From contig JAURPI010000016.1 in NCBI GenBank assembly GCA_030835385.1, positions 248,001 to 312,000 on the forward strand: 64,000 nt of DNA, read 5' to 3'. Below, in pieces: positions 53,625-62,481 of this stretch. The notes under the pieces are model-generated. The model did not search any database. It saw only the letters and a program-made list of their open reading frames with translations, and was not told where the DNA came from. Each line of letters begins with the position of its first letter. The first letter of the stretch is position 1. Origin of the DNA: Alphaproteobacteria bacterium (GTDB taxonomy: Bacteria > Pseudomonadota > Alphaproteobacteria > Rhodospirillales > Rhodospirillaceae). Position numbers and translations under genes: made by a program.

Positions 53625-54206
53625 TTGAACTGGGCCCAACATTCGTATGTCGATAACATCGCACAGGGCGGCGAACACCTGTTGGGTCTTATCAATGATG
53701 TGCTTGATCTCGCGCGTATTGATACGGGGCAACTGGCCGTAAATATAGATACCATCGATGCCGTTGATACCTTGCAGAAAGTTCATAGCAAATTTCAGCA
53801 AATGGCTGAGTCGCGAGGTGTTTCGATTGCGTTCGCATCTGACTCGTTGCTGCGGGCGCCGGTTCTCGCTGATTCAATGAGATTGACACAGGTGCTGGTC
53901 AACTTGACCTCCAACCCTATCAAATACAATCGGGCTGGTGGGTCTGTGACATTCTGTGTGTCGGATACCGAGGAAGGGCTCTGCCGCATTGGTGTTGTCG
54001 ATACAGGACCAGGCATTCCTGAGGAACGTCACGATGAAGTTTTTCAAAGCTTCAATCGTTTAGGTGCGGAAGCCTCAGGCGAAGAAGGGACAGGGATTGG
54101 TTTGGCGCTCTCAAAGAGTCTGATTGAGCATATGAACGGCCGTATTGGGTTTAATGCAGGGTTGCAGAACGGCACAGAATTTTGGGTCGAATTGCCTGTT
54201 CCTTAG
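53625..54206 (+). pseudogene. 5'-truncated sensor histidine kinase (HATPase part)
   Basis: The frame begins in the second helix of a HisKA domain (GGEHLLGLINDVLDLARIDTG). It retains the HATPase blocks: N box LVNLTSNPIKYNRAGG, G1 VVDTGPGIPEE, F-type FQSFNRLGAE and G2 GTGIGLALSKSLIEHM. The phospho-accepting His with its HELRTPLN context and any sensor domain are missing. The first start codon is a TTG directly after the ABC gene. It is probably a remnant left by a deletion. A short, stand-alone HATPase protein remains possible. Confidence 0.75.
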
Positions 54207-54272
54207 ATGTTAGAGTTGTTACGAGAGCTTGAGAGTTAGCGGTGGCGCGAATCCCAGCGCCGAGCAGGCTCT

Positions 54273-54695
54273 CTAATCCATGGCGCCAGGCCCCTTCCTC
54301 AATTGTTTCACGGTGCCACGGCGTTTCTTCTCATTCAGGCGCTTTGTTCTCGAAGACTTCGGTGGTTTGCCCGCGCGGCGCGGGCGATCTATCTGAGTCG
54401 CCTTGACGATTAGGGCCACAAGTCGCTCCAGCGCGTCTTCTCGATTTCTTGTTTGATGACGAAAGCGCTTGGCTTCAATGACGATGATTCCCTGTCTGTT
54501 CGTTCGCCGTCCTGCTAGGGAAATGACCCGGCTGCGAACATCAGGTGGAAGAGAGGGAGATTCAGCTGCATTAAACCTAAGTTGAACGGCGCTGGAGACC
54601 TTATTTACGTTCTGTCCACCAGGACCTGACGCCCGTACAAAGGAAAACTCGAGTTCTTCGGAATCTAAGGTTATATGGTCAGTAATTGATATCAT
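54273..54695 (-). CDS. arfB: Peptidyl-tRNA hydrolase ArfB (ribosome rescue)
   Basis: The 140-residue product has the release-factor GGQ motif in RASGPGGQNVNKVSSAVQLRF (Gly26-Gly27-Gln28) and a lysine/arginine-rich tail (RRAGKPPKSSRTKRLNEKKR) that enters the mRNA channel. It frees stalled ribosomes that lack a stop codon. Length equals that of the E. coli protein when started at ATG 54695. It is divergent from sufE with a 53-base gap that must hold both promoters. Confidence 0.95.
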   Translation of the reverse strand: MISITDHITLDSEELEFSFVRASGPGGQNVNKVSSAVQLRFNAAESPSLPPDVRSRVISLAGRRTNRQGIIVIEAKRFRHQTRNREDALERLVALIVKATQIDRPRRAGKPPKSSRTKRLNEKKRRGTVKQLRKGPGAMD

Positions 54696-54748
54696 TGTCG
54701 TGGCCCAGACGCCCGCTATGGTTTGTACTTCGTGAAGACGAGACAGGT

Positions 54749-55204
54749 ATGCAGGACGTAACACATAACCCAGATTTACATATGATCGAACCGGCGGCCA
54801 ATTTTGACGATCTGGTTGATAATTTTGGCTTGTTTGATGACTGGGAAGACCGTTATCGCTACATCATTGATCTCGGCAAGAAGCTCCCAGTTTTTCCCGA
54901 AGACCTAAAGACCGACACATACAAGGTGCGCGGGTGTATGAGCCAAGTCTGGATTATTCCGGGGCATGTCGACGTAGACCAAAGTCGTTTCGCGTTCGCT
55001 GCAGATAGTGATGCGCACATCGTAAAAGGGCTCATTCACGTCTTGGCGTCATTGTATACGGGGAAGGAAATGGGTCAGGTGGCGGCCGTGGATGCAGAAG
55101 CCGCGTTTGCGCAGTTGGGTCTCGATCAACATCTCAGTCCAAGCCGTCGCAATGGCTTGGTTGCAATGGTTGCCCGTATTCGGGCGGCAGCGTCTCAGTC
55201 TTGA
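54749..55204 (+). CDS. sufE: SufE family sulfur acceptor
   Basis: A 151-residue SufE protein. The sulfur-accepting Cys63 lies in KVRGCMSQVWI, preceded by DWEDRYRYIIDLGKKLP and followed by FAADSDAHIVKGLIHVL. SufE takes persulfide sulfur from the SufS desulfurase for Fe-S cluster building. The rest of the suf cluster is not in this window. The ATG at 54749 follows a GAGACAGG-like site; ATG 54782 is also possible. Its last 71 bases overlap the convergent TPR gene. Confidence 0.93.
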   Translation: MQDVTHNPDLHMIEPAANFDDLVDNFGLFDDWEDRYRYIIDLGKKLPVFPEDLKTDTYKVRGCMSQVWIIPGHVDVDQSRFAFAADSDAHIVKGLIHVLASLYTGKEMGQVAAVDAEAAFAQLGLDQHLSPSRRNGLVAMVARIRAAASQS

Positions 55205-55958
55205 GTGGGATTGGATCTTGGCCGCCCAGTTTTTCAATAACTGTCTTCGCGACCGCTTCTGACGGATTGAGAGCCAAGCTCTCTTCGGCCAAAGCGCGAG
55301 CCTCTTCATTTTTGCCTTGATGAAACAGCACGTCGGCAAGACATGCTTTAATGGTTGCGTTATTCGGCTCCAGACTGTCTGCGTTTCGAAGACTGTTCAG
55401 GGCGGCGGGTAAATCACCCTGACTCAAGTATACAACACCCGTTTGATGAAGAATGCTTGCGTCTTGCGGTGCAATCGCTGAGGCGCGTCTGAGAGCCGCT
55501 AGGGCTTCGTCCCACCGTAGGCGATGGGCTGCGATCCGGGCCAAGCCAACAAACCCTTGATAAAGGTCTGGAGCCAAGCCGACAGCCTTTAAATAATATG
55601 TTTCGGCTTGGGCTAGGTTTCCGTAGCGTTCATAGAGATTGCCTAAATTTCCATAAGCAAAACCCGACTGCGGGTTTAAAAGTAGAGCCGTTTGAAAGGC
55701 GGCGATAGCACTCTGCGGGCGATTGCGCTTACGCAGGACTGTTCCGAGATTGTTATGGGCCTCTGCGAAATCAGGTTTTGACTGAATGGCACGGCGGTAA
55801 TAACTGCCCGCCGCGTTTAGATTCCCCGCATAAAAATACTTGATGCCGGTTTCTTTCAGTTCTTCGGCACTTTCCGGGCTGCGCTTAATGTTGAGGGCGC
55901 TCGTGTTTTCCGAGGATGCCAGTCGACGCACCAACTCTTCCGCCGACGCTTTCACCAT
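55134..55958 (-). CDS. Tetratricopeptide repeat protein
   Basis: A 274-residue protein with about six TPR units starting near residue 35: AGSYYRRAIQSKPDFAEAHN, AIAAFQTALLLNPQSGFAYG, AETYYLKAVGLAPDLYQGFV and so on, each with W/Y-A-A-P spacing. Neither signal peptide nor membrane helix is seen. TPR arrays mediate protein contacts; the partner is unknown. Its 3' end overlaps sufE on the other strand by 71 bases. Confidence 0.88.
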   Translation of the reverse strand: MVKASAEELVRRLASSENTSALNIKRSPESAEELKETGIKYFYAGNLNAAGSYYRRAIQSKPDFAEAHNNLGTVLRKRNRPQSAIAAFQTALLLNPQSGFAYGNLGNLYERYGNLAQAETYYLKAVGLAPDLYQGFVGLARIAAHRLRWDEALAALRRASAIAPQDASILHQTGVVYLSQGDLPAALNSLRNADSLEPNNATIKACLADVLFHQGKNEEARALAEESLALNPSEAVAKTVIEKLGGQDPIPLKTETLPPEYGQPLQPSHCDGLD

Positions 55959-56221
55959 TTTTAGATTGTCCGGTTGCTAACGAGAAAACCCAAACCATCG
56001 GGCGAAAGCAGCACGTACTTTCTTCCAGACGAGGCTTTAATTAATAGCTATTATCACCCCATAGTTGGGAATCGCAACAAAAGTATTGATTTGCCGCAAT
56101 TTGTCGCAAAATTGATGGAAATCATGTTGTTCTTAGGTCCAGTAAAATAGGTCTGTTCTCTACAGATGTCCCCGAGTCTCCCTCTCTGTGACGCATTGTT
56201 TAGCTTAGGGACGCTGGCTGT

Positions 56222-56707
56222 ATGACAGATACCCCAGGTATTCGTGATATCTGCGGTGACGAAGCGGCCAGGGATCACCCGGTCATTTCTAAGGTAGCGA
56301 CGTATTGGTTAGGACTGAATTCAGGGCAGATTCCTCGCCGCACCCAATTTGAGTTTATGGACATCTATCAGGAAGCACCGAACCTACTAATGTCGGAGCG
56401 CATCGCGTCGCAAACCTTCACCTTTATTTATTGCGGCACGCATGTGGCAAATAATTTTCCACTCGATTTGACTGGTAAAACTTTCGACCCGGCCAAAGTC
56501 GAAGCCAGCCGCATACCTTGGTTCAATTACAAAAAAGAAGCACTGGATGGGCCGTGTATTCGGTATGGCTGCGATCGCCTTGATTGGCCGAGCCTCGATT
56601 TTGATATCATTCTGTCAGGGATTTTTCCGTTGGCTGATGATGTTGGCCAGCCGCGTTTTCTGCTGGCGTGTCTAGTGTTTCAAAACTCAGCTGACACATC
56701 ATCGTGA
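56222..56707 (+). CDS. PAS domain-like protein (PAS_5 type)
   Basis: A 161-residue single-domain protein with YWLGLNSGQIPRRTQFEFMDI, APNLLMSERI and FIYCGTHVANNFPLDLTGKTFD, the plan of PAS_5 proteins common in alphaproteobacteria. It lacks any output domain and probably senses a small ligand. It is monocistronic, with a 263-base upstream gap in which I find no clear promoter, only two near-repeats TTGCCGCAA/TTGTCGCAA at 56091-56110. Confidence 0.78.
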   Translation: MTDTPGIRDICGDEAARDHPVISKVATYWLGLNSGQIPRRTQFEFMDIYQEAPNLLMSERIASQTFTFIYCGTHVANNFPLDLTGKTFDPAKVEASRIPWFNYKKEALDGPCIRYGCDRLDWPSLDFDIILSGIFPLADDVGQPRFLLACLVFQNSADTSS

Positions 56708-56815
56708 AGCTATAAGGTCTCAACGATACTTGCTCTCTGGTCTTTGTTCTCTAGAGTGAGATAGTTTCTAGAAGGTCGGCTATGGCCGAACCTGTCGAAC
56801 AAAGGACAAGATAAA

Positions 56816-57409
56816 ATGGCGCATCGCATCCTCCATTCTGTGCAAATTGCGGTGACCGCATGCGCCGTTCTCGGATTGTCTTGTATGCTGGAATCGCCGA
56901 CCCTTTATGCGCAAGAAACAGCGGTTCGTCGGACAACTCTGTTGGTTGAAGACATAGGACGCTCAATCGATTTCTATCAGCGGCTTGGTTTGAGGCCCTG
57001 GTTCGAAAAATCCACCAGCGACTCAGATGAAGGGGGAGTCATCGGGTCCAATGATCTGCCGCTAACGGCTGATCCTAAGATTGGTCGCATCGTCATCATG
57101 CGCGGTAATCATGATCGCATTGGTATGATTGGTTTGCTTGGGTATGAGCGCCCGCCTCTGGCCAACGCGCGCGGCAACCTCATGGGCATCGGAGTTGGTG
57201 ATGTCATCATTATGGTGGAAACCGACGACATCAATTTTGTCTACAATAGACTACAGGAAACAGGTGCCCGATTTCACACGCCACCCGAACGGTTTCAAGT
57301 GACCAATCCAGATGGGTCTGTGCGGGATACGGGTTACCGCATGTTTGTCTATGATCCTGATGGCCACCTGATTGAAGTATCTGAGCCAACGGAGCGGGAA
57401 CCCGGATAA
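56816..57409 (+). CDS. Exported VOC (glyoxalase/bleomycin-resistance fold) protein
   Basis: The 197-residue product has a signal peptide-like start (VQIAVTACAVLGLSCMLESPTLYA) and a VOC domain from about residue 38: RRTTLLVEDIGRSIDFYQRLGLRPWFE, IIMVETDDINFVYNRLQETGA, MFVYDPDGHLIEVSEP. The late Glu in HLIEV is a typical metal ligand. Such proteins include lyases and ring-cleaving dioxygenases; the exported location is less usual. AAGGACAAG precedes the ATG. Confidence 0.85.
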   Translation: MAHRILHSVQIAVTACAVLGLSCMLESPTLYAQETAVRRTTLLVEDIGRSIDFYQRLGLRPWFEKSTSDSDEGGVIGSNDLPLTADPKIGRIVIMRGNHDRIGMIGLLGYERPPLANARGNLMGIGVGDVIIMVETDDINFVYNRLQETGARFHTPPERFQVTNPDGSVRDTGYRMFVYDPDGHLIEVSEPTEREPG

Positions 57410-57452
57410 ACAACAACTAGGGCCCCCGGATAAATCAGCTCTGCCGCGCGTC

Positions 57453-59216
57453 TTACTCGCCGAGCACAGTGCCTTCGCGCCGGGGGTCTGCGCCACCAAA
57501 AATTACACCATCTCGTATGCCGATGGCATGTACCCCACTGGGAAAGTTGCCAACCCGCACGCGGTGACCAAGTGCTTCCAGGGCTTCCTTGCGGTCTGCC
57601 AGGGCGGTGCCGCCTTCTAAAAATACGGTTGGTCCAAACAGTAAAATGTTTGGCAGATCGGTCGCTTCCTGAGGCGTCATGCCCCAGTCAAGCATGGCGA
57701 TGAGTGTCTTGCTCACCAGTGGAACGATTGCCATGCCACCAGGTGATCCAGAAACAGCCACAATTTCGTTGTTCTCGTCGAACACAATAATGGGGGCCAT
57801 GGAGCTGCGTGGACGCTTTCCGCCTTCGACCCGGTTGGCGACGGTGCGGCCTTCCGCCACCGCATCAAATGAAAAGTCTGTCAGTTGGTTATTCAATAAA
57901 AATCCACCAACCATCAAATGGGAACCAAATGCCCCTTCGATGGAGCTGGTCATGGAGACAGCATTGCCATCGCTGTCCACGACAGAAATATGTGTGGTGG
58001 AGGGCCGCTCAAAATCACGACCCGGCCCATAGTTAAAAGTCCCTTTTTGCGGCGGCGCACCGGCCGTCACGTATGCCATGCGCGCCGTAACATCGATTAG
58101 GGCTGCGCGGTCTGCCAGGTAGCCTCGATCGATCAATCCCTGTTCAGGAACCGGCGAGAAATCAGGGTCCGCGATGTATGTGGCGCGGTCGGCATAGACC
58201 AACCGGTTTGCTTCGATAAACAAATGAGCCGCTTCCGTGGACCAGGGTTCCATGTTTGGCAGGTCATGTTTCTCGAGCAGTCCTAGCGTTTGAATGACGC
58301 CGATCCCACCTGAAGTCGGCGCCGGCATTCCGCACACCGTGAAGTGGCGATAGGGCGCGCACAATGGCGTGCGCTCTTTGGCGCGATAGGCAGCCATATC
58401 GGCCATGGTGAGATCAGCAGGGTTGCGGGTTGTCTGTTGGACCACAGCGACAATAGCTTCAGCCAAACTGCCGCTATAGAACGCCGGTGGACCCTGTGAG
58501 GCGATGCGTTTGAGTGTTGTCGCCATGTCAGGGTTCTTAAGCACAGTGCCAATAGGTTTGGGTGTGCCGTCTTTAAGATAGTAATGCTCTGCAGGAGTTT
58601 CGATCTGCGACAACGTCTTGTCGACTTCGAGCAGACGGAATAATCGTGGCGACACGGCAAAACCATTTTCTGCAATGTCGATGGCTGCGGTGAACGTATC
58701 TGCCCAATCGAGCGCGCCATGGCGCTCATGGGCTAATTTCATGACCTGCACAAGTCCTGGGACGCCAACGGATTTACCACCAATAACCGCCTGTGGACGG
58801 CGCATTGCTGTGCCATCGTCTGCAAGAAACCGATCTTCGGTCGCAGTGGCTGGCGCGGTTTCCCGCCCATCGTAGGCATAAAGTTGTTTCGCGGCATTGT
58901 CCCAATACAAAACAAAGGCGCCGCCGCCGATGCCGGAGGATTGCGGTTCAACCAGATTGAGCACCAGTTGCGTGGCAAAGGCAGCATCAAGGGCGTTGCC
59001 ACCAGCTTTGATCGCATCATATCCCGCCTGAACGGCAAGAGGGTTTGCTGCAGCAACCATGAACTTTGATGCTGTCCCGCCTTTTTGTTCGACAAGACCA
59101 CTGGAAGGCTCAGGAAAATCTATGTCTTGGGCCGCTGCCGGTGCAGCAGCTCGGTCCGCGCATCCTGTCAGCACGCTTGCAGCTAAACTTGCGAGAAAAA
59201 TCGGTCTCAAAATCAT
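57453..59216 (-). CDS. ggt: Gamma-glutamyltransferase (lipoprotein precursor)
   Basis: A 587-residue Ntn-hydrolase proenzyme. The start MILRPIFLASLAASVLTGCA has a lipobox with Cys19. The large-subunit part has FMVAAANPLAVQAGYDAIKAGG and GIGGGAFVLYW. The self-cleavage site is STTHISVVDSDGNAVS with catalytic Thr407, followed by a MAPIIVFDE block. It cleaves the gamma-glutamyl bond of glutathione or similar amides in the periplasm. The ATG at 59216 is preferred as it begins the lipoprotein signal. It is 57 bases after iclR on the same strand and probably co-transcribed. Confidence 0.93.
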   Translation of the reverse strand: MILRPIFLASLAASVLTGCADRAAAPAAAQDIDFPEPSSGLVEQKGGTASKFMVAAANPLAVQAGYDAIKAGGNALDAAFATQLVLNLVEPQSSGIGGGAFVLYWDNAAKQLYAYDGRETAPATATEDRFLADDGTAMRRPQAVIGGKSVGVPGLVQVMKLAHERHGALDWADTFTAAIDIAENGFAVSPRLFRLLEVDKTLSQIETPAEHYYLKDGTPKPIGTVLKNPDMATTLKRIASQGPPAFYSGSLAEAIVAVVQQTTRNPADLTMADMAAYRAKERTPLCAPYRHFTVCGMPAPTSGGIGVIQTLGLLEKHDLPNMEPWSTEAAHLFIEANRLVYADRATYIADPDFSPVPEQGLIDRGYLADRAALIDVTARMAYVTAGAPPQKGTFNYGPGRDFERPSTTHISVVDSDGNAVSMTSSIEGAFGSHLMVGGFLLNNQLTDFSFDAVAEGRTVANRVEGGKRPRSSMAPIIVFDENNEIVAVSGSPGGMAIVPLVSKTLIAMLDWGMTPQEATDLPNILLFGPTVFLEGGTALADRKEALEALGHRVRVGNFPSGVHAIGIRDGVIFGGADPRREGTVLGE

Positions 59217-59273
59217 GGAACGTCCTAGGTGGTCCGTCGAAGGGCCTTTCCTTATCACAAGCGTTGCAATGGG

Positions 59274-60038
59274 TCAGCCGAGGGTTTGGCGAACCAGGCG
59301 TCTGATCAACGTGATAATTTGTTTCTCAGACCTGCGGATACGGTCATAGGGACCAGCCACACCAATCACTACAGTTTGTCCTTGAACTGGACGTGGATAC
59401 GCAAGACCAATGGCTCCCGTATCGGGTAGCACTTTGTCGTAGGCAACTGCTGCGCCTTTCGCACCAACCTCGCTGATCTTTCTTTTCAAGTCTGCCAGGA
59501 CGACAGGCTTTGACCGTGGTCTCTTGTTATAGGTCGTCAGGAGGTCTTCAACCTCCCCCGATTCTTGCGATGCCAACCAGGCCATGCCGACTGCCGATTC
59601 AAACAGAGGAGCGAGCGCACCTTCTTCAATGTTGAGAGCGACCGGAAAAGTGCTAGGGAAAATTGTGACAAATTGCATATCGAAACCAGCGCGCATGGCA
59701 ATCGAAACAGTTTCCCCCGTTGCTGAACTGATCTCCTGAAGAATACTGCCCAGGGCGCGGTCCCTTCGGATCGAACCAATTAGCCAGTCACCCAGCAGCC
59801 CAACTTTTAACGTTGGAAAATAGGTGGCGTTTTTGGGCTCGAACCAGAGGTAGCCGAGGGTCACTAGACTGGCCAGCAGAGCGTTCGCGCTTGACCGCGG
59901 CATCTCAAGACTGCGGGCGATCTCTCTTGCGCCTGCAGGCCGCTTCCAGTTTTGAAAAGACTCAAGGATGGCGAGCGTTCTAGAGGCGGACTTCACGACT
60001 CCGCCGGGATTGGGTGATATTTCAGCGTTGTCGTTCAT
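59274..60038 (-). CDS. IclR family transcriptional regulator
   Basis: The 254-residue protein has the winged-helix segment SASRTLAILESFQNWKRPA, then AREIARSLEMPRSSANALLASL and the effector domain with LQEISSATGETVSIAMRAG and IGLAYPRPVQGQTVVIGVAG. It is transcribed away from the TonB-receptor gene, and the 202-base gap holds a strong dyad (60116-60136). It likely controls receptor, isochorismatase-like and amidohydrolase genes as well as the ggt gene downstream of itself. Confidence 0.93.
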   Translation of the reverse strand: MNDNAEISPNPGGVVKSASRTLAILESFQNWKRPAGAREIARSLEMPRSSANALLASLVTLGYLWFEPKNATYFPTLKVGLLGDWLIGSIRRDRALGSILQEISSATGETVSIAMRAGFDMQFVTIFPSTFPVALNIEEGALAPLFESAVGMAWLASQESGEVEDLLTTYNKRPRSKPVVLADLKRKISEVGAKGAAVAYDKVLPDTGAIGLAYPRPVQGQTVVIGVAGPYDRIRRSEKQIITLIRRLVRQTLG

Positions 60039-60115
60039 CTCAAGAAAGGCCTGGGTTTCGTATGGTTGCAGCCATGCAACAGGTGCTCAGCAATGTACCT
60101 TATCTTCCATGTATG

Positions 60116-60136
60116 TATATGTATCATCTACATATA
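60116..60136. promoter_or_regulatory. Perfect 8-bp inverted repeat, likely IclR operator
   Basis: TATATGTA (60116-60123) and TACATATA (60129-60136) flank a 5-base spacer between the divergent iclR and TonB-receptor genes. Its position 78 bases before the iclR start and 104 before the receptor start suits an operator serving both genes. Confidence 0.6.
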
Positions 60137-60240
60137 TGGAATTACCTCTACCATGAATGGCAGAAAACAACGAAGATTCACCCCAACGTATTCGGCCAAC
60201 GTAGCCGAATCACCGGGAGGAATAGAGGAGACACTCCATC

Positions 60241-62418
60241 ATGCGTGCGATCAATAAATCATTATTGCTAACGGGTACGGCTTTATCGCTGGCCCTACTT
60301 TCAACGGGCGGTGCCGCAGTGGCGCAGAGTACTCTGTCCCTGGAAGAAATTGTGGTTACTGCTCAGCGGCGTGAGAGCACGTTGCTGGAAGCCCCGATCG
60401 CCGTATCGGCTTTTGACGCCAACGAAATCGAACGTCGTCAGTCGTTCAACGTGGTTGATATCGTCAACAATGTGCCGAACCTCATCGGCAACAACAACAT
60501 TGGTCAGAACACGGCGACGACCGTGTTCTTGCGCGGTGTTGGTACAACAGAATCAATCGTGACCGTTGACCCAGGCATGGGCTTCTATATCGATGATGTA
60601 TACATGGCGCGTCAGGGCGTTAACAACTTCAGTCTGTTTGATGTTGAGCGGGTCGAAGTATTGCGTGGTCCGCAAGGTACGCTCTATGGCCGGAACACTA
60701 ACGCCGGTGCCATTAAAATCATTTCGCAGAAGCCGACCGAAGACAAAGAATTCGCCGGTGAAGTGTCCTACGGCCGTTACAACCGTTTGAACGCCAAGGC
60801 CTCTGTAAACGGTGCCATGAATGACCGCACCTTTTTCCGTCTGACCGGTATCGCTCAGTACGGCGACGGCTACACAGATAACGAAGTGCTCGGTAAAGAT
60901 GTCAACGATCGAGAAGTATACGGCACGCGGGCGCAACTGCGTATTCTTCCGAATGAAGATTTGACTGTCGATCTCTCCTTCGATTGGAGCCAAAGCACGG
61001 CCCGCGGCCTCTACGGTAAAGACATCCTCGGCTTTACACGCCCCTTCGATGGCGATCTCTATAGTGTTGATTCAAGCATCGACACCGAGAACATCGGTCG
61101 CGCTTGGGGCATGGCCGCAAACATTTCTTACGATATCAACGAGACGACGAATTTTCAGTCGATCACGTCTTGGCGTAATACCTATCAAAGCTGGAACTTG
61201 GACCTGACCGACCAACCAGTGTCGATCTTTAATCTCTACACCATCAATGACAGCGATCAGCTGAGCCAAGAATTTAAGTTCAGCGGTACCATGGCTGATG
61301 ACCGTCTCGAATATAACGCTGGTCTGTTTTACTTCGAAGAAAACTCATACTCGTTTATTGGCGACGAAATTAATTTGTTCATCGCCCCAACCATTCGAGT
61401 GCCATTGCCGTTCTTCTCTCGTGACTATGATGTCGGCGTAAAAAGTTACGCCGCGTTTGCTGAAGGAACTTACAGTCTGACCGATGACTTGCGTTTGATT
61501 GTTGGTGGTCGTTTCACCCGTGATGAAAAGACCTTAGACATTATTCACAAAGTTGGCGGCACGGTTGGTCTGGTGAGTGATGGTCCGATCATTGACTGGG
61601 ACAGCGATACCCTACGAGGTTTAGGTACGCCAACCGAACAAGATTTCAACGAGTTCACTCCACGTGTCGGACTTCAGTATGATATCAACGATGATGTGAA
61701 CGTCTTCGCCATGTTCACGCGAGGCTTTAAGTCTGGTGGCTGGACGGCCAGAACAAACAATCCTGCGGAAGTGACAGCGTTCGCGCCGGAAATTGTCGAC
61801 AACTATGAAGTGGGCCTCAAATCCAGTTTGTTGGATGGTCAAGTTCGTTTGAACCTTGATGCCTTCTACTACGATTACACCAACCTGTTTAACTCAGCGA
61901 CAGGCGCCGGCGGTAACTTCATCGTCGCCACCAACGATGCTGAGGTGTACGGCCTGGAAGGTGAAATCACCGCTCGTATCACTGAGAATCTTGATATCTT
62001 CGGTAACTTTGGCATTCAGGAAGGCAAGTACATCGACGTTGATCCAGCCCTCGCTGGTGTCGTTGTTGGTGACGATTTGCAGCGTTTGCCAGGGTTCTCA
62101 GCGCAGCTTGGCTTTAGTTACGTGCAGCCGGTCAACAATGATTGGAACGCTCGTATTAACGCTGACTACAATTACAGCGACAGCCACTTCACCAATCTGC
62201 AAAACACTCCAGCAGCTAAGTCTGGAACCATTGATCTGGTCAGTGCGGCTATCAACTTTGAACGTGAAGATGGCTTACTGTCCGTCGGTGTGTCCTGCCG
62301 CAACTGTATTGACGATGAGTACATCAGCCAAAGCCTCGACTTCAGTGGCCTCGGCTTCCTCACCGTCTATCCGGGTGAGCCAATGACATGGTTGTTTACC
62401 ATAAAGACTCGTCTGTAA
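60241..62418 (+). CDS. TonB-dependent outer-membrane receptor
   Basis: A 725-residue receptor. It has a signal peptide cut near VAQS, then the TonB box LEEIVVTAQRRES (about 35-46). A plug domain contains VDIVNNVPNLIG, FLRGVG and VEVLRGPQGTLYGRNTNAGAI. The barrel ends in a C-terminal strand MTWLFTIKTRL. It matches the large proteobacterial group importing complex organic molecules rather than siderophores alone. GGAGGAATAGAGGAGAC lies upstream of the ATG. A hydrolase and an amidohydrolase follow on the same strand, so the imported compound may be an amide. Confidence 0.94.
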   Translation: MRAINKSLLLTGTALSLALLSTGGAAVAQSTLSLEEIVVTAQRRESTLLEAPIAVSAFDANEIERRQSFNVVDIVNNVPNLIGNNNIGQNTATTVFLRGVGTTESIVTVDPGMGFYIDDVYMARQGVNNFSLFDVERVEVLRGPQGTLYGRNTNAGAIKIISQKPTEDKEFAGEVSYGRYNRLNAKASVNGAMNDRTFFRLTGIAQYGDGYTDNEVLGKDVNDREVYGTRAQLRILPNEDLTVDLSFDWSQSTARGLYGKDILGFTRPFDGDLYSVDSSIDTENIGRAWGMAANISYDINETTNFQSITSWRNTYQSWNLDLTDQPVSIFNLYTINDSDQLSQEFKFSGTMADDRLEYNAGLFYFEENSYSFIGDEINLFIAPTIRVPLPFFSRDYDVGVKSYAAFAEGTYSLTDDLRLIVGGRFTRDEKTLDIIHKVGGTVGLVSDGPIIDWDSDTLRGLGTPTEQDFNEFTPRVGLQYDINDDVNVFAMFTRGFKSGGWTARTNNPAEVTAFAPEIVDNYEVGLKSSLLDGQVRLNLDAFYYDYTNLFNSATGAGGNFIVATNDAEVYGLEGEITARITENLDIFGNFGIQEGKYIDVDPALAGVVVGDDLQRLPGFSAQLGFSYVQPVNNDWNARINADYNYSDSHFTNLQNTPAAKSGTIDLVSAAINFEREDGLLSVGVSCRNCIDDEYISQSLDFSGLGFLTVYPGEPMTWLFTIKTRL

Positions 62419-62431
62419 AATTAAGCGTTAC

Positions 62432-62458
62432 CCGGCCGGGGCAGGGTGTCCCGGCCGG
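62432..62458 (+). other. Strong GC hairpin between TonB-receptor and hydrolase genes
   Basis: CCGGCCGGG (62432-62440) pairs perfectly with CCCGGCCGG (62450-62458) around a 9-base loop. There is no T-run, so it is not a standard terminator. It may stabilise the receptor mRNA or lower expression of the genes downstream. Confidence 0.6.
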
Positions 62459-62481
62459 ACACCAAATTTGGGGGTAAGCTT

